Shown piece after piece: positions 19,915 to 30,208 of a stretch of DNA of 64,000 nt. The translations under genes were made by a program, and so were the position numbers. How positions within the stretch are numbered: the stretch's first letter is position 1; each line of letters opens with the position of its first letter. The stretch is from Anolis sagrei. Lineage: Eukaryota; Chordata; Lepidosauria; Squamata; Anolidae. The notes below the pieces were generated by a model that saw nothing but the letters and a program-made list of their open reading frames with translations, did not search any database and had not been told where the DNA came from. The stretch is from positions 96,510,500 through 96,574,499 of the forward strand of contig NC_090034.1 in the NCBI RefSeq assembly GCF_037176765.1, read 5' to 3'.

Positions 19915-20475
19915 TTACACAGCTCCAAAGCTCACGCTCCCCGCCCCCGCTCGCTCCACTTCTCCCACGTCTCCACCGCACCACACGCAGCCGGTTCGAC
20001 TGCGGAGTGACTCCGCTGCGCCTTAGCCAATCAGCGCGAGGGGGCGTGGCCTCCTCTGCCTTGTTTGTCTCCCTCTCCCCTCCAGATGAGTCGTCTCCGC
20101 GGCCCGCCCACAGGCACTCGTATGCAGATGAGGCGCCCGTCGGAGCGTTTCCATTGGTCAGCGCTCCCCTTCCTCCGCCCACGCAGAGAGAATGTAGCTT
20201 AAGTCCGTCAGCAGAAGCAGCCGGGCTTCATTCCGGAGTTGGCTGGCGCGAGAGAGGGATGTAGGCTCCTGATTGGCTGCCGCTAGACCGAAAGACCCCG
20301 CTGATTGGCCTCTGAGGAGCCGGGTATGTAAATGAAGGGGGGTCTGGAAGATGGGGAGCCCTCTGTTGGGTCAGGGGGGCTTCTGAATCGCGTCGGTTCC
20401 GGGACTGATCCGGGATTGGCGCGCAGTGTGACTCAGGCGGGGCTGAAAAGGGAAGCGGCAACATGAGTCACCCTC
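19915..20475 (+). promoter_or_regulatory. CpG-rich probable SERTAD1 promoter and first exon
   Basis: A GC- and CpG-rich block, repeat-free for about 560 bp. It has five CCAAT boxes: CCAAT at 20027 and inverted ATTGG at 20153, 20272, 20304 and 20415. Two AP-1 sites are present (TGACTCA at 20429, TGAGTCA at 20464), plus an octamer-like ATGTAAAT at 20325. No TATA box. It is about 10 kb upstream of the SERTAD1 coding exon, which needs a 5' exon, and downstream of SERTAD3. The assignment is inferred; I could not fix a first-exon donor. Confidence 0.6.
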
Positions 20476-20519
20476 CGTGCCTGGCCTCCAAGGAGGGGCC
20501 GGAAAGGGAAAGAAGGCTA

Positions 20520-20715
20520 CATCTACACCGCCCATTTGATGCAGTTTCATACCGCTTTAACTGCTATGGCTGAGTGCTATGCAATCCTAGGGTTTATACT
20601 CTGATGAGGCAGAGAAGGCGCAAGGCCTTGTTGAACTACAACTCCCATGACTCCATAGCCTTGAGCCATGGCAGTTAAAGCGGTTTTAAACTGCGTTAAC
20701 TCTGTAGTGTAGATC
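20520..20715. mobile_element. Palindromic MITE
   Basis: The same family as 2263-2465 and 19653-19845. Left arm ATCTACACCGCCCATTTGAT; right arm ends TCTGTAGTGTAGAT. Confidence 0.65.
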
Positions 20716-21910
20716 AGGCATGGGCAAACTTGGGCCCTCCTGGTGTTTTGGACTTCAACTCCCACAATTCCTAGTACAGATATCAAATCAGATAAACCAC
20801 ATTAACTACTTTATATGAGTCCACACTGCCATATAATCCAGTTCAAAGTTGGAGTTCAAAACATCTGGAGGGTCCGAGTTTGCCCATGCCTGGTGTAGAT
20901 TGATTCACTCTGTGACTCAGGCTCCTTTCTACACTGTCATATAGCTATCATATCAGATAATCCACATTATCTGCTTTGAACCGGATTATATGAGTCCACA
21001 CTGCCATATAATCCAGTTCAAAGTTAGAGTCCAAAACACCTGGAGGTCTGAAGTTTGCCCATGCTTGGTGTGGATTGATTCTCTCTGTGACTCCGTCCCA
21101 TTCTACACTGTCATGTAGTACAGATTTAGCAACGCCCTTAATCCACATTATCTGATTTGAACCGGATTATATGAGTCCACACTGCCATATAATCCAGTTC
21201 AAAGCATATAACCTGAATTTTATATCGCAGTGTCGAAAGGGTCCCAGTGAATTACTCTGTGACCAATTCTAGCAAATCAGATAATGCACATTATCTGCTT
21301 TGAACTGGATTATATGAGTCCACACTGCTATATAATCCAGTTCAAAGCATATAACCTGAATTTTATATTGCAGTGTCGAAAGGGCTCCTGTGAACTACTC
21401 TGTGAGCAATTCCAGCAAATCAGATAATGCACATTATCTGCTTTGAACTGGATTATATGAGTCCACACTACCATATAATCCAGTTCAAAGTTGGAATCCA
21501 AACACCTGGAGGTCTGAAGTTTGCCCATGCTTGGTGTGGATTGATTCTCTCTGTGACTCAGTCCCATTCTACACTGTCATGTAGTACAAATTTAGCAACG
21601 CACATAATCCACATTCTCTGCTTTAAACCGGATTATATGTGCCCACGTTGCCATATAATCCAGTTCAAAGTTGGGATCCAAACACCTGGAGGTCTGAGGT
21701 TTGCCCATGCTTGGTGTGGATTGATTCTCTCTGTGACTCAGGCTGCTTCTACACTGTCATGTAGTACAGACTAGCAAAACACATAATCCACATTATCTGC
21801 TTTGAACCAGATTATATGAGTCCACACTGCCATATAATCCAGTTCAAAGCATATAACCTGAATTGTATATCGCATTGTCGAAAGGGCCCCAGTGAATTAC
21901 TCTGTGACTA
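20716..21910. repeat. Tandem array of palindromic MITE units
   Basis: Seven copies of a roughly 50-bp inverted-repeat core (GAACCGGATTATATGAGTCC ... CATATAATCCAGTTCAAAG) lie at about 20805, 20970, 21155, 21295, 21440, 21620 and 21795. Two kinds of spacer separate them: a CCAAAACACCTGGAGG type and a CATATAACCTGAATTTTATA type. The copies are highly similar, indicating recent tandem expansion. Confidence 0.85.
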
Positions 21911-22560
21911 ATTCCAGCATCTTGATGCTGTTCTTATGGCCTGCTTTTGGTCCTTTAGAATTTTGGGATGTGTAGTTCGAGGAGAGAATTGGAATCTTTA
22001 TTACCAGTTTCTGAGTTACAATTATTTAGACTCAGAAAGGGAATTTTTAAGAATCTCATTGAATTGTGAATCACAGGAGTTGGAGCAACTGAAACGAGAC
22101 CAAAGTCCAATCATTAGGTGTTTCTGCGCTGTAGAGTTAACATAGTTTGATACCATTTTTAACTGCCATAGCTCAAGTTTATGGAATCCTGGGATATATA
22201 GTTTGTCAAGGCACCAGCACTCTTTGGCAGAGAGGGCACAAGGCCGGGCATGGTATTTAATACCCTTTTTGACTACCATGGCTCAAGTTTATGGAATCCT
22301 GGGATATATAGTTCGTCAAGGCACCAGCACTCTTTGGCGGAGAAGGCTCAAGACCGGGCATGGGCAAACTTTGGCCCTCCAGGTGTTTTGGACTCCAACT
22401 CCAACAATTCCTAACACCCTACTGGCTGTTGGGAATTGTGGGAGTTGCAGTCCAAAACACCCGGAGGGCCGAAGTTTGTTTATGCCTGCTCAAGACCTTG
22501 GTAGAACTACAAAACCCAGCATTTCATAGCATTGAGCCATGGCAGTTAAAAGTGGTGGTA
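21911..22560. mobile_element. Unique sequence then chained MITE fragments
   Basis: About 22125-22345 holds two similar MITE halves (TATGGAATCCTGGGATATAT twice, at about 22180 and 22291). About 22353-22490 is a palindromic MITE (GGGCAAACTTTGGCCCTCC answered by GGAGGGCCGAAGTTTG). A further half runs to 22560. Confidence 0.6.
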
Positions 22561-22562
22561 TA

Positions 22563-22700
22563 CTGGTATATTTTGAATTGGTATATTTTGAATTGGTATA
22601 TTTTGAATTGGTATAGTTCGAATTGTATACCAGTGCATTTATGTCAAACCATGTTGAGTTGGGGAGATAAAGTGGGGTATAAATTAATAATAATAAATAT
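22563..22700 (+). repeat. 17-bp tandem repeat and L2 3' end
   Basis: GGTATATTTTGAATT is repeated about four times (22565-22625). Then follows an L2-type tail (TTGAGTTGGGGAGATAAAG, AAATTAATAATAATAA). Confidence 0.75.
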
Positions 22701-24070
22701 AATGTGTGTGTATATATGTGTGTGTGTGTGTATGATACATATATACATAAAATGTATAATAATATTATAAAAGTATTCTATTATATTATTAACATTATAA
22801 GTAATAGATTATATATAGTATTATATTATAATATATTATATTAATATTATAATTAATATAAATTATATTATATTAAATAATAAAATTAATAAAAAATAAT
22901 AAACTGCATTTGTTCCACAGTGGTAATTTACCCACAGATCCAAATGAGCCAGATGTTATATTGGTATATTTTGAATTGCTTTTTTGTCAAGCTGCATTGA
23001 GTCCCCTTTGGAGAGATAAAGGAGGGCATTAATAACAGTAATAGTAATAGTAATAGTAATAATAATAATAATAATAATAATGGTCGATCTTTGAAGAACA
23101 TATGAAGATGCAACATCCAATATAAGATAAGAAGGGAACGAAATCTGTAAACTAAAAGTAGGCAAACATTGGGAAAGAAAATCTTGACAGAATGGGAAAA
23201 CTAATAGACTTGAATGTAAGGAAGAACAGAAGCCACCGAAACTTCTAAATCTTTTTTTGTTTTGTTTCTTTCTTTCATCTTCATCCTTCTTTTCAAATTT
23301 CCTGCTTTTCTCTAAATATATTGTTCCCACACTTTCAATGTTTTCTTTTTTATCTTTTATATTTCATTTATAATAAAAACATTATAAATAATAATATATT
23401 ATAAAAGTATTATATTTTAATATATTATATTATTATAGTAATATTATTAATATATTATATTTTAATATATTATAATAAAATATATTATTATAATATTATA
23501 ATTTATATATATCCTATAGTATATATTATATTATATTATAATTAATATATTGTATAGTATAGTATATTAAATAATAAAAGTAATTATAAAAAATAATAAA
23601 CTGCATTCATTCCACAGTGTAGATCTACCCACAGAGCCAGATGAAACATAACAAAGGTGGAAATAATAGACACCTGAGTTGCTGGCGCCTCATTAAGCAT
23701 ACTGCCTATAATAAATTAATATTACAATTAATGTATTATATAGTATATTAAATAATAAAAGTAATTATAAAGAATAATAAACTTTTTTTACTTGAGCATA
23801 CTGCCTATAATAAATAAATATTATAATTAATATATTATATAGTATATTAAATAATAAAAGTAATAAGAAAAAATAATAAACTGCATTCGTTCCACAGGGT
23901 AGATCTACCCACAGAGTCAGATGAAACATAGCAAAGGTGGGAATAATAGACACCTGAGTTGCTGTTGCCTCATTAAACACACTGTGTGGATTCCATAGCA
24001 TTGAATCATGGCAGTCCAAGTGGTGTCAAACTGCATTAAGTCTATAATGTAGATAGACTGTAGATACACA
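22701..24070. repeat. AT-rich tract with internal duplication and L2 tail
   Basis: Mostly TATTA/AATAT permutations with a TG run at 22705-22730. An L2 3' end with (TAA)n lies at about 22985-23085. A segment with ATAAACTGCATTCATTCCAC ... GACACCTGAGTTGCTG occurs at about 23600-23690 and again at 23878-23965, with further pieces at 22900 and 24125. 23086-23340 is unique. No gene. Confidence 0.7.
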
Positions 24071-24199
24071 GTGAGGTTCGCCGCTTAAGAGAAAGGAGAG
24101 CTCTGAAACAGAACAAATTTGGGAATCATAGACACCTGAGTTGGTGGTGCCTGGATTTCATAGCATTGAATCATGGTAGTCAAACTGCTTTAAGTCTAT

Positions 24200-24560
24200 A
24201 ATGTAGCTGGTCTGTGGCTACACGATGTCCCTTAGAGAAAGGAGAGATTACAAGCTTTCCAAGATTCCCTTCCTATATGCATTTTTGCCATTGGAGGCTC
24301 ACGTTCTGGGGACAGCTTTGCTGCTCCTTCCCAAACCGGTTCCAAACCGGAGCTGCGGGGAGGGGACACGAGTGGCAGCTGACAAGAGGGAGGAGGAGGG
24401 CCTTGGTGCCGGGAAGTGAGTCTCTCCTTTGGCTTCCTTTGGGGCTCGAATCTGCTCCGCCTTCTCGGACAGAGGAGTCATTCACCTTATAAGGAAGTGA
24501 GTGTAGAAAAGTTTCATTTGGGATACAACTCCCAGTAGTTTCTCTTTCCTGGAAGATGGT
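24200..24560 (+). promoter_or_regulatory. GC-rich unique block with CArG box, possible SERTAD1 regulatory region
   Basis: A non-repetitive, GC-rich stretch in an otherwise AT- and repeat-rich region. It contains a perfect CC(A/T)6GG serum-response CArG box, CCTTATAAGG, at 24485-24494, overlapped by an ETS-like GGAAGTGAG. An earlier GGGAAGTGAGT lies at about 24411. It falls between the CpG island and the SERTAD1 coding exon, so probably intronic. Function is inferred; the frames across it look non-coding. Confidence 0.35.
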
Positions 24561-24584
24561 CTAGGGGTGCCTTTGCACCAGGCA

Positions 24585-24655
24585 TGGGCCAACTTTGGCA
24601 CTCCCTCCAGGTGTTTTGGACTTCAGCTCCCACAATTCCTAACAGCATACCACTG
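24585..24655 (+). mobile_element. Palindromic MITE half
   Basis: CCAGGTGTTTTGGACTTCAG segment of the family that is complete at 53258-53436. Confidence 0.6.
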
Positions 24656-24663
24656 ACAGCCTA

Positions 24664-25412
24664 CTCTACTAGTTGTGTTCGACTCTGGGGGTTGGTAGTC
24701 ATCTCCATTTCTAAGCCAAAGAAATGGTGTTGTCCATAGACTCCTCCAAGGTCATGTGGCTGGCATGACTGCATGGAGTGCTGTTACCTTCCCGCCGGAG
24801 CAGTACCTATTGACTGGGACTGTGGCACAGCTGGCTGGGAGTCATCTGCATTAAGATCACTATTGACCAAAAGGTCATGAGTTCGAAGCCAGCCCGGTTC
24901 GGAGTGAGCTTCCGACCGATTTGTGTAGCTTGCTGTCAACCTTTGCAGCCCGAAAGTACTGTCAAGTAGGAAATTTAGGTACCGCTTATGTGGGGACGCT
25001 AATTTACAATGCCATAAAAATCTCCAGTAAGCATGCAAAGAATGAGGAAGTATTTCATCAGTGTCACAAATGGATGGTGAAGTGACAGCTCCCCTGGTGG
25101 TCAGAATACCCTCATGAAAAAGCTGGAATATTAAATAGCCTCTGTGTGTCTGTCTATATATGTTGTGTGTCTGTGGCATTGAATGTTTGCCATGTATATG
25201 TACATTGTAATCCACCCTGAGTCCCCTGCAGGGTGAGAAGGGCGGAATATAAATACTGTAAATAAATAATAAAATACTCACATTTGCATGTTTTCGAACT
25301 GTTAGGTTGACGGAAGGTGGGGCTAACAGCGGGAGCGCACCTTGCTCCCCGGATTCGAACCACTAGCCTTTTGGTCAGCAGCTCAGTGGTTTAATCTGCT
25401 GCGCCACCAGGG
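24664..25412 (-). mobile_element. BovB-type SINE split by an L2-tailed SINE
   Basis: Body and tail are at 24664-24817. The remainder with the tRNA-like head (GCGCAGCAGATTAAACC-type on the minus strand) is at about 25267-25412. The interruption is the plus-strand ACASINE2-like element at 24818-25266. Confidence 0.8.
24818..25266 (+). mobile_element. ACASINE2-like SINE with L2-type 3' tail
   Basis: A tRNA-like head (GGGACTGTGGCACAGCTGGC, B box GAGTTCGAAGCC) is followed by a long body. The 3' end, CCTGAGTCCCCTGCAGGGTG then AATATAAATACTGTAAATAA, is shared with L2 tails here, so L2 machinery probably mobilised it. It looks full length. Confidence 0.75.
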
Positions 25413-26174
25413 GGCCCTATTAAATAGTTGCCTATGTGTAAAGCCCCCTTGAGTCCACTTCAGGGTTGAAAGAGTTGGGATACATTTGGATTCATTTGGG
25501 ATACATTTGGATTCATGTGAGATACAACTTCAGTAGTTTCTCTTTCCTGAAATATGGTTGGCATAGGCCAACTTCGGCCCTCCCTCCGGATGTTTTGGAC
25601 TTCAACTTCCACAATTTGGCTGCTAGGAATTGTGGGAGTTGGAGTCCAAAACACCCAGAGGGAGGGCTGAAGTTGGCCCATGCCTGCTACACTATGTCCA
25701 AAGGGAGCTTGCACAAAGGACATGGGGACAGTGATGCCAACCCTCCCACTCATATTTCCCAACTTTGAAGAGCACAGAAAATGATCTAAAGCTTTGAGGA
25801 CAAGTAGGCTTCTTCTCCAGGAATTGTTTTAAAAAAACCGGTCCATATATGCCCATTCCTTCCATTCCTGGTGGGACATAGATCTTGACCAACCACTACT
25901 GTCCTTCAGAACAAAGCCAGCCCTTACCATTAGTCAAAGTTGTCTGAAAACACCTCTATCTATCTATCTATCTATCTATCTATCGTGAAAGGGAAGTGAA
26001 TTGTTTATATAACTGTTCTTCTTTTGGGGGAAGATCTCAAATGTTCTGCTTCTGATGCTGAAATAACTAGGCCAACTCTGAATCCTTCTCTACTTGCAAA
26101 GGAGTGACTAGAGGAATCAAAACAAGGCCCTCCATAGCAGCAGCTTAAAAAGCCAATGGGATTTTGGCCTCTAT
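25413..26174. other. MITE palindrome, CTAT microsatellite and unique sequence
   Basis: 25561-25687 is a palindromic MITE (CTTCGGCCCTCCCTCCGGATG ... mirrored arm ending GGCCCATGCC). A (CTAT)n run is at 25957-25984. A decayed L2 tail lies near 25445-25475. The rest is unique. Confidence 0.6.
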
Positions 26175-26985
26175 AGGGTCTAGATCCAGGGAAGTCATGC
26201 TACCCCTCTATTCTGACTTGGTCAGACCACACATGGAATCACACCGCAATTGAAGGAAGATGTCAACAAGCTGGAATGTGTCCAGAGGAGGGCGACTCAA
26301 ATGATCAAGGGTCTGGAGAACATACCCAATGAGGAGTGGCTTAAAGAGCTGGGCATGTTTAGCCTGTGAAAGAGAAGGCTGAGAGGAGACATAATGAGGG
26401 CCATGTATAAATATGTGAGGGGAAGTTATAGGGAGGAGTGAGCAAGCTTGTTTTCTGCTGAAATCTATCTATCTATTGTCGTGTCAGGAGTGACTTGAGA
26501 AACTGCAAGTCGCTTCTGGTATGAGGGAATTGGCCGTCTGCAAGGACGTTGCCCAGGGGATGCCCAGATGATTTTTTATGTAAATTTTTAGATTTTTGAT
26601 CTAAGTCTAATGAATGGATTTATCACCAGCTGCAGTAAATCTTGCCAATCAAAAGGTTGACAGTTCAAAGCCTGGGTTGTTGTGAGCTCCTGGCCTTTAG
26701 CCCAGCTTCTGCCTACCTAGCAGAATATTCTAATTATATAGGATGTGGAACAATGGCTTCAAACTACAGGAAAGGAAATTCCACCTGAACATTAGGAAGA
26801 ACTTCCTAAATGTGAGAGCTGTTCAGCAGTGGAACTCTCTGCCCAGAGTGTGGTGGAGGCTTTTAAACAGAGGCTGGGTGGTCATATGTTGGGGGTGCTT
26901 TGAATGCGATTTTCTTGTTCTTGGCAGGGGATTGGACTAGATGGCCCACCAGGTCTCTTCCAACTCTATGATTCTAAATTCCACA
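26175..26985 (+). mobile_element. CR1 LINE split by SINE fragments
   Basis: CR1 coding and 3' region runs from about 26175 to 26460 and resumes at 26745-26980, ending ACTCTATGATTCTA. Between lie a minus-strand SINE tail (about 26475-26565) and a plus-strand SINE head/body fragment (about 26630-26725). Confidence 0.8.
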
Positions 26986-27072
26986 TCTCATGACTATTTT
27001 ATTTCAGTCTCCAAAACTTGAGCATTGCAGTTATTTGAACTTTAGCAAAGTGTTTATAAAATGAATTTAGAT

Positions 27073-28040
27073 ATCCAGGGAATAAGGACTAGTATGGTGT
27101 AGAGGTCTGAACATTGGACTACAACTCTACAGACCAGGGTTTGATTTCCTGCTCGACCATGGAATCACAATGGATGACAATGTATTGTCGAAGGTTTTCA
27201 TGGCCAGGATCGTTGGGTTGTTGTGAGTTTTCCGGGCTGTTTGGCCATGTTCCAGAAGCATTCTCTCCTGACCTTTAACCTGCATCTATGGCAGGCATCC
27301 TCAGAGGTTGTGACGTCTGTTGGAAACTAGGGAATTGGGTTTATATATTTGTGGAATGTCCAGGGTGGGAGAAAAACAGTTTCAACAAAAAAGAAGAAAC
27401 TATGAACATGAACAAAATCTGGCTACCAGTATTTTAAAAAAACTGTAAAATCATAACAGTAAATAAAGAACAACACTCAAAAACAGGGGAATTCCAGACA
27501 AGAAACAATCAGGGCTAGCTAATGACATCTCAACGAAGGATTTTCCAAGGCAATAAGAAACCAGACCTTGAAACTGGTAGACCATTTGCATTTGGGCAAT
27601 GCTGCATTTGGTGGTCCCTATGTAGACTTGTCCACAGCTGCAATCAAGGCTGGCTAACACCTCCCAACAAAGGATACGCCCAGGCAGGAAGCAGCCAAGC
27701 TTTGAAGCTGCAAGGCCATTCAGTGTTAATCAAGGTGGCCAATTGCAACATTCAAACCTGCCTCAAACAGACAAAAGTTTTCTCTCCAACCTTGGACATT
27801 TCACAGATATATGAACCCCATTTTCCTAGTTTCCAACAGACCTCAAAACCTCTGAGGATGCCTGCCATAGATGCAGGTGAAATATCAGGAGAGAATGCTT
27901 CTGGAACATGGCCATACAGCTCAGAAAATTCACAACAGCCCACTGGGTGACCTTGGATTAGTCACATACTCTCACCCTCAGAGAATCCTATAAGGGTCAC
28001 CATAAGTGGGATATACCCAAAGGCACACAACAAGAGCAAA
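27073..28040 (+). mobile_element. CAACAA-tailed tRNA SINE interrupted by a Penelope unit
   Basis: The head (GGTGTAGAGGTCTGAACATT, ACCAGGGTTTGATTTCC) is at 27094-27180. The second half (CCCACTGGGTGACCTTGG ... GGCACACAACA) is at 27940-28034. The two halves are contiguous in other copies, such as 55985-56160. Confidence 0.75.
27181..27939 (+). mobile_element. Penelope-like element, head-to-head form
   Basis: A minus-oriented 3' end (about 27185-27360, containing GCATCTATGGCAGGCATCC) is joined directly to a plus-oriented body (27361-27939). The body ends in the same 3' region (CCTGCCATAGATGCAGG). The whole unit sits inside one SINE, so it inserted as a unit. It is broken and short of the full reverse-transcriptase region. 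Confidence 0.75.
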
Positions 28041-28592
28041 TCCAAGGAAAAGGAACAGGCAGGGATGTGATCGCAGCAAAAGAATTACAAACAGACTTTT
28101 TGGTATCTTTCTGCATGCTAGACATTTCTGGGCTGGAGGAAAATGTCATTTGGATGCACAAAGTCCTTATTGGGTGGTCAGTATTTGAATTTGTTAGGGA
28201 AAAGTATCCTAAACTAAAGCAGAGCATCCAAAAACAAACAGGATACAAACAGTTAAGCATCAGATCATTAGTGAGCAGAGCGTAAAGTGCCATGTGATGT
28301 GACTGTAAAGAATTCAAAGGCAAACATGCAGAGTCCAATCTTTAAAATCACAAAAAGTTTATTTACAATAATTAGAAATAACTGCATTTTTTAAATAATC
28401 AAGACCTGGGTCTGAGCTACTCTTATCACCCATCTCTTCTAAGGTTTCAAAGGGAGGGAAAAACCTCAATCACTACATCTTTCCTGACACACAAGTAGAG
28501 AGAGAACTCAAAGCACACAGCCCAAACTCTCCCTTCTAAAGTGTAAGAAGGCAGATGTCAGATTCATAAAGACTTGCAGTAGAAAAGTATCC
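28041..28592. other. No gene recognised
   Basis: Unique sequence; frames up to 113 codons show nothing familiar. Confidence 0.4.
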
Positions 28593-28800
28593 AGTGTATT
28601 GTCGAAGGCTTTCATGGCTGGAATCACTCAGTTCTTGTGAGTTTTTTCGGGCTATATGGCCATGTTCTAGAGGCATTTCTCCTGACGTTTCGCCTGCATC
28701 TATGGCAGGCATCCTCAGAGGCAAGGTCTGCTGGAATTGGGAAAAAAGGGGTTTATATATCTGTGGAATGACCAGGGTGAGACAAAGGGCTTTTGTAAAA
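28593..28800 (-). mobile_element. Penelope-like 3'-end fragment
   Basis: TGTATTGTCGAAGGCTTTCA ... GCATCTATGGCAGGCATCC ... GGTTTATATATCTGTGGAAT matches the minus-oriented end at 27185-27360. Confidence 0.7.
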
Positions 28801-28878
28801 GTATCCATTTTGGACAAGCAGAATGAGAGCAGGAACAGAGAGGAGAGAAGAAATTTGATACATTCCAACAGTCATACT

Positions 28879-29242
28879 CAGGGGTCCACAAACCTTTTAA
28901 GCAGAGGGCCAGGTCACAATCCCTCAAACTGTTGGAGGGCCGGATTATAATTTGAAAAATGAAACATGAATTCCTGTGCACGCTGCACATATCTTATTTG
29001 TAGTGTAATAAACACTTAAAAACAATACAATAATTAAAATGAGGAACAATATTAACAAATATAAACTTATTAGTATTTCAATGGGAAGTGTGGGCCTGCT
29101 TTTGGCTGATGAGATAGGATTGTTGTCATCGTTGTTGTGTGCTTTCAAGTCGTTTCAGACTTAGGTTGACTCTGAGCGAGGGCCGGGTAAATGACCTTGG
29201 AGGGCCGCATCCGGCCCCCGGGCCTTAGTTTGAGGACTCCTG
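28879..29242. mobile_element. Non-autonomous hAT element
   Basis: Terminal inverted repeats CAGGGGTCCACAAACC / TTTGAGGACTCCTG. Same family as 29274-29576 and 45835-46201. Internally it carries a tract with TTGTGTGCTTTCAAGTCGTT that resembles the tail of the CAACAA-type SINE. Confidence 0.75.
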
Positions 29243-29273
29243 TATACATGGAAGGGAAACCCTTAGTCTATAC

Positions 29274-29576
29274 CAGGGGTCCTCCAACTTTTAAAACTGA
29301 GGGCCAGGTCACAGTTCCTTAAACTATTGGAGGGCCGGATTATTATTTGAAAAAAAAAATGAATGAATTCCTATGCACACTGCACATATCTTATTTGTAG
29401 TGCAATAAAAAAGTGTGGACCTGCTTTTGGCTGATGAGATAGAATTGTGTTTGTTGTTGTTGTTGTTGTTGTGTGCTTTCAAACCATTTCAGACTTAGGT
29501 TGACCCTGAGTGAGGGCCGGGTAAATGACCTTGGAGGGCCGCATCCGGCCCTCGGGCCATAATTTGAGGACCCCTG
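29274..29576. mobile_element. Non-autonomous hAT element with exact 8-bp target duplication
   Basis: Terminal repeats CAGGGGTCCTCCAAC / TTTGAGGACCCCTG are flanked by GTCTATAC at 29266-29273 and 29577-29584. An exact 8-bp duplication is the hAT hallmark. Confidence 0.9.
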
Positions 29577-29762
29577 GTCTATACTAACTAATCTTATTTA
29601 TTATATATAAATAGTGTAAATAAATAAACAAACTATTCTGTTCCTCAATGAGGACTTGAGATTTGGGCAGTGTGGGGTTGAACAATCGGGTGGTCAGTAT
29701 CCTCATGTCCTTTGTAGCTCTGGGACTTGAATTGGAAAGAAGGGGCGCTGTTTGTTCCTTAG
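29577..29762. other. No gene recognised
   Basis: Short AT-rich then unique sequence between the hAT element and the next SINE. Confidence 0.4.
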
Positions 29763-30093
29763 GTAATTGTAAAGGTTCCCCATAGACATTAAGGCTATTT
29801 GTGTCTGGCTCTGGGGGGGTAGTGCTCATCTCCATTTCTAAGCCGAAGAAACGACGTTGTCCGTAGACACCTCCAAGCTCATGTGGCCAGCATGACTACA
29901 TGGAGCCCTGTTACCTTCCAGGAGAAGCAGTACCTATTGATCTACTCTCATTTGCATGTTTACAAACCGCTAGGTTGGCAGAAGCTGGGGCTAACATTGG
30001 GAGCTCACCCTGTTCCCCAGATTCAAACCGCCAAGCTTTCAGTCAGCAAGTTCAGCAGCTCAGTGTTTTAACTTACTGCGCCGCCATGGGACC
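29763..30093 (-). mobile_element. BovB-type SINE, near full length, in the SERTAD1 intron
   Basis: The tail GTAAAGGTTCCCCATAGAC is at the left and the tRNA-like head (GCGCAGTAAGTTAAAAC-type on the minus strand) at the right. It ends about 110 bp before the SERTAD1 splice acceptor. Confidence 0.8.
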
Positions 30094-30189
30094 CTTAGAA
30101 AGTGTAATATCTTGAGCCAGCCCCACTCCTGCGAATGGCTATTCTTGTCATATGAGCCTCATTCAGTATAGAGATGATCTGACTGTTGT

Positions 30190-30204
30190 TTCCTTCCTCT
30201 CCAG
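30190..30204 (+). promoter_or_regulatory. Splice acceptor of SERTAD1 coding exon
   Basis: The pyrimidine tract TTCCTTCCTCTCCAG ends at 30204, four bases before the ATG. This position fits the known SERTAD1 structure of a non-coding exon 1 and a single coding exon. Confidence 0.75.
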
Positions 30205-30208
30205 AAAA

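Noticed and set aside
19904-20264. 118- and 92-codon frames in the CpG island
   Set aside because: Composition effect in promoter-like DNA; overlapping frames on both strands and no recognised product.
30152-30208. Upstream in-frame ATG of the SERTAD1 frame
   Set aside because: It lies in the intron before the acceptor; MLAKGMKRKR matches the known family start.
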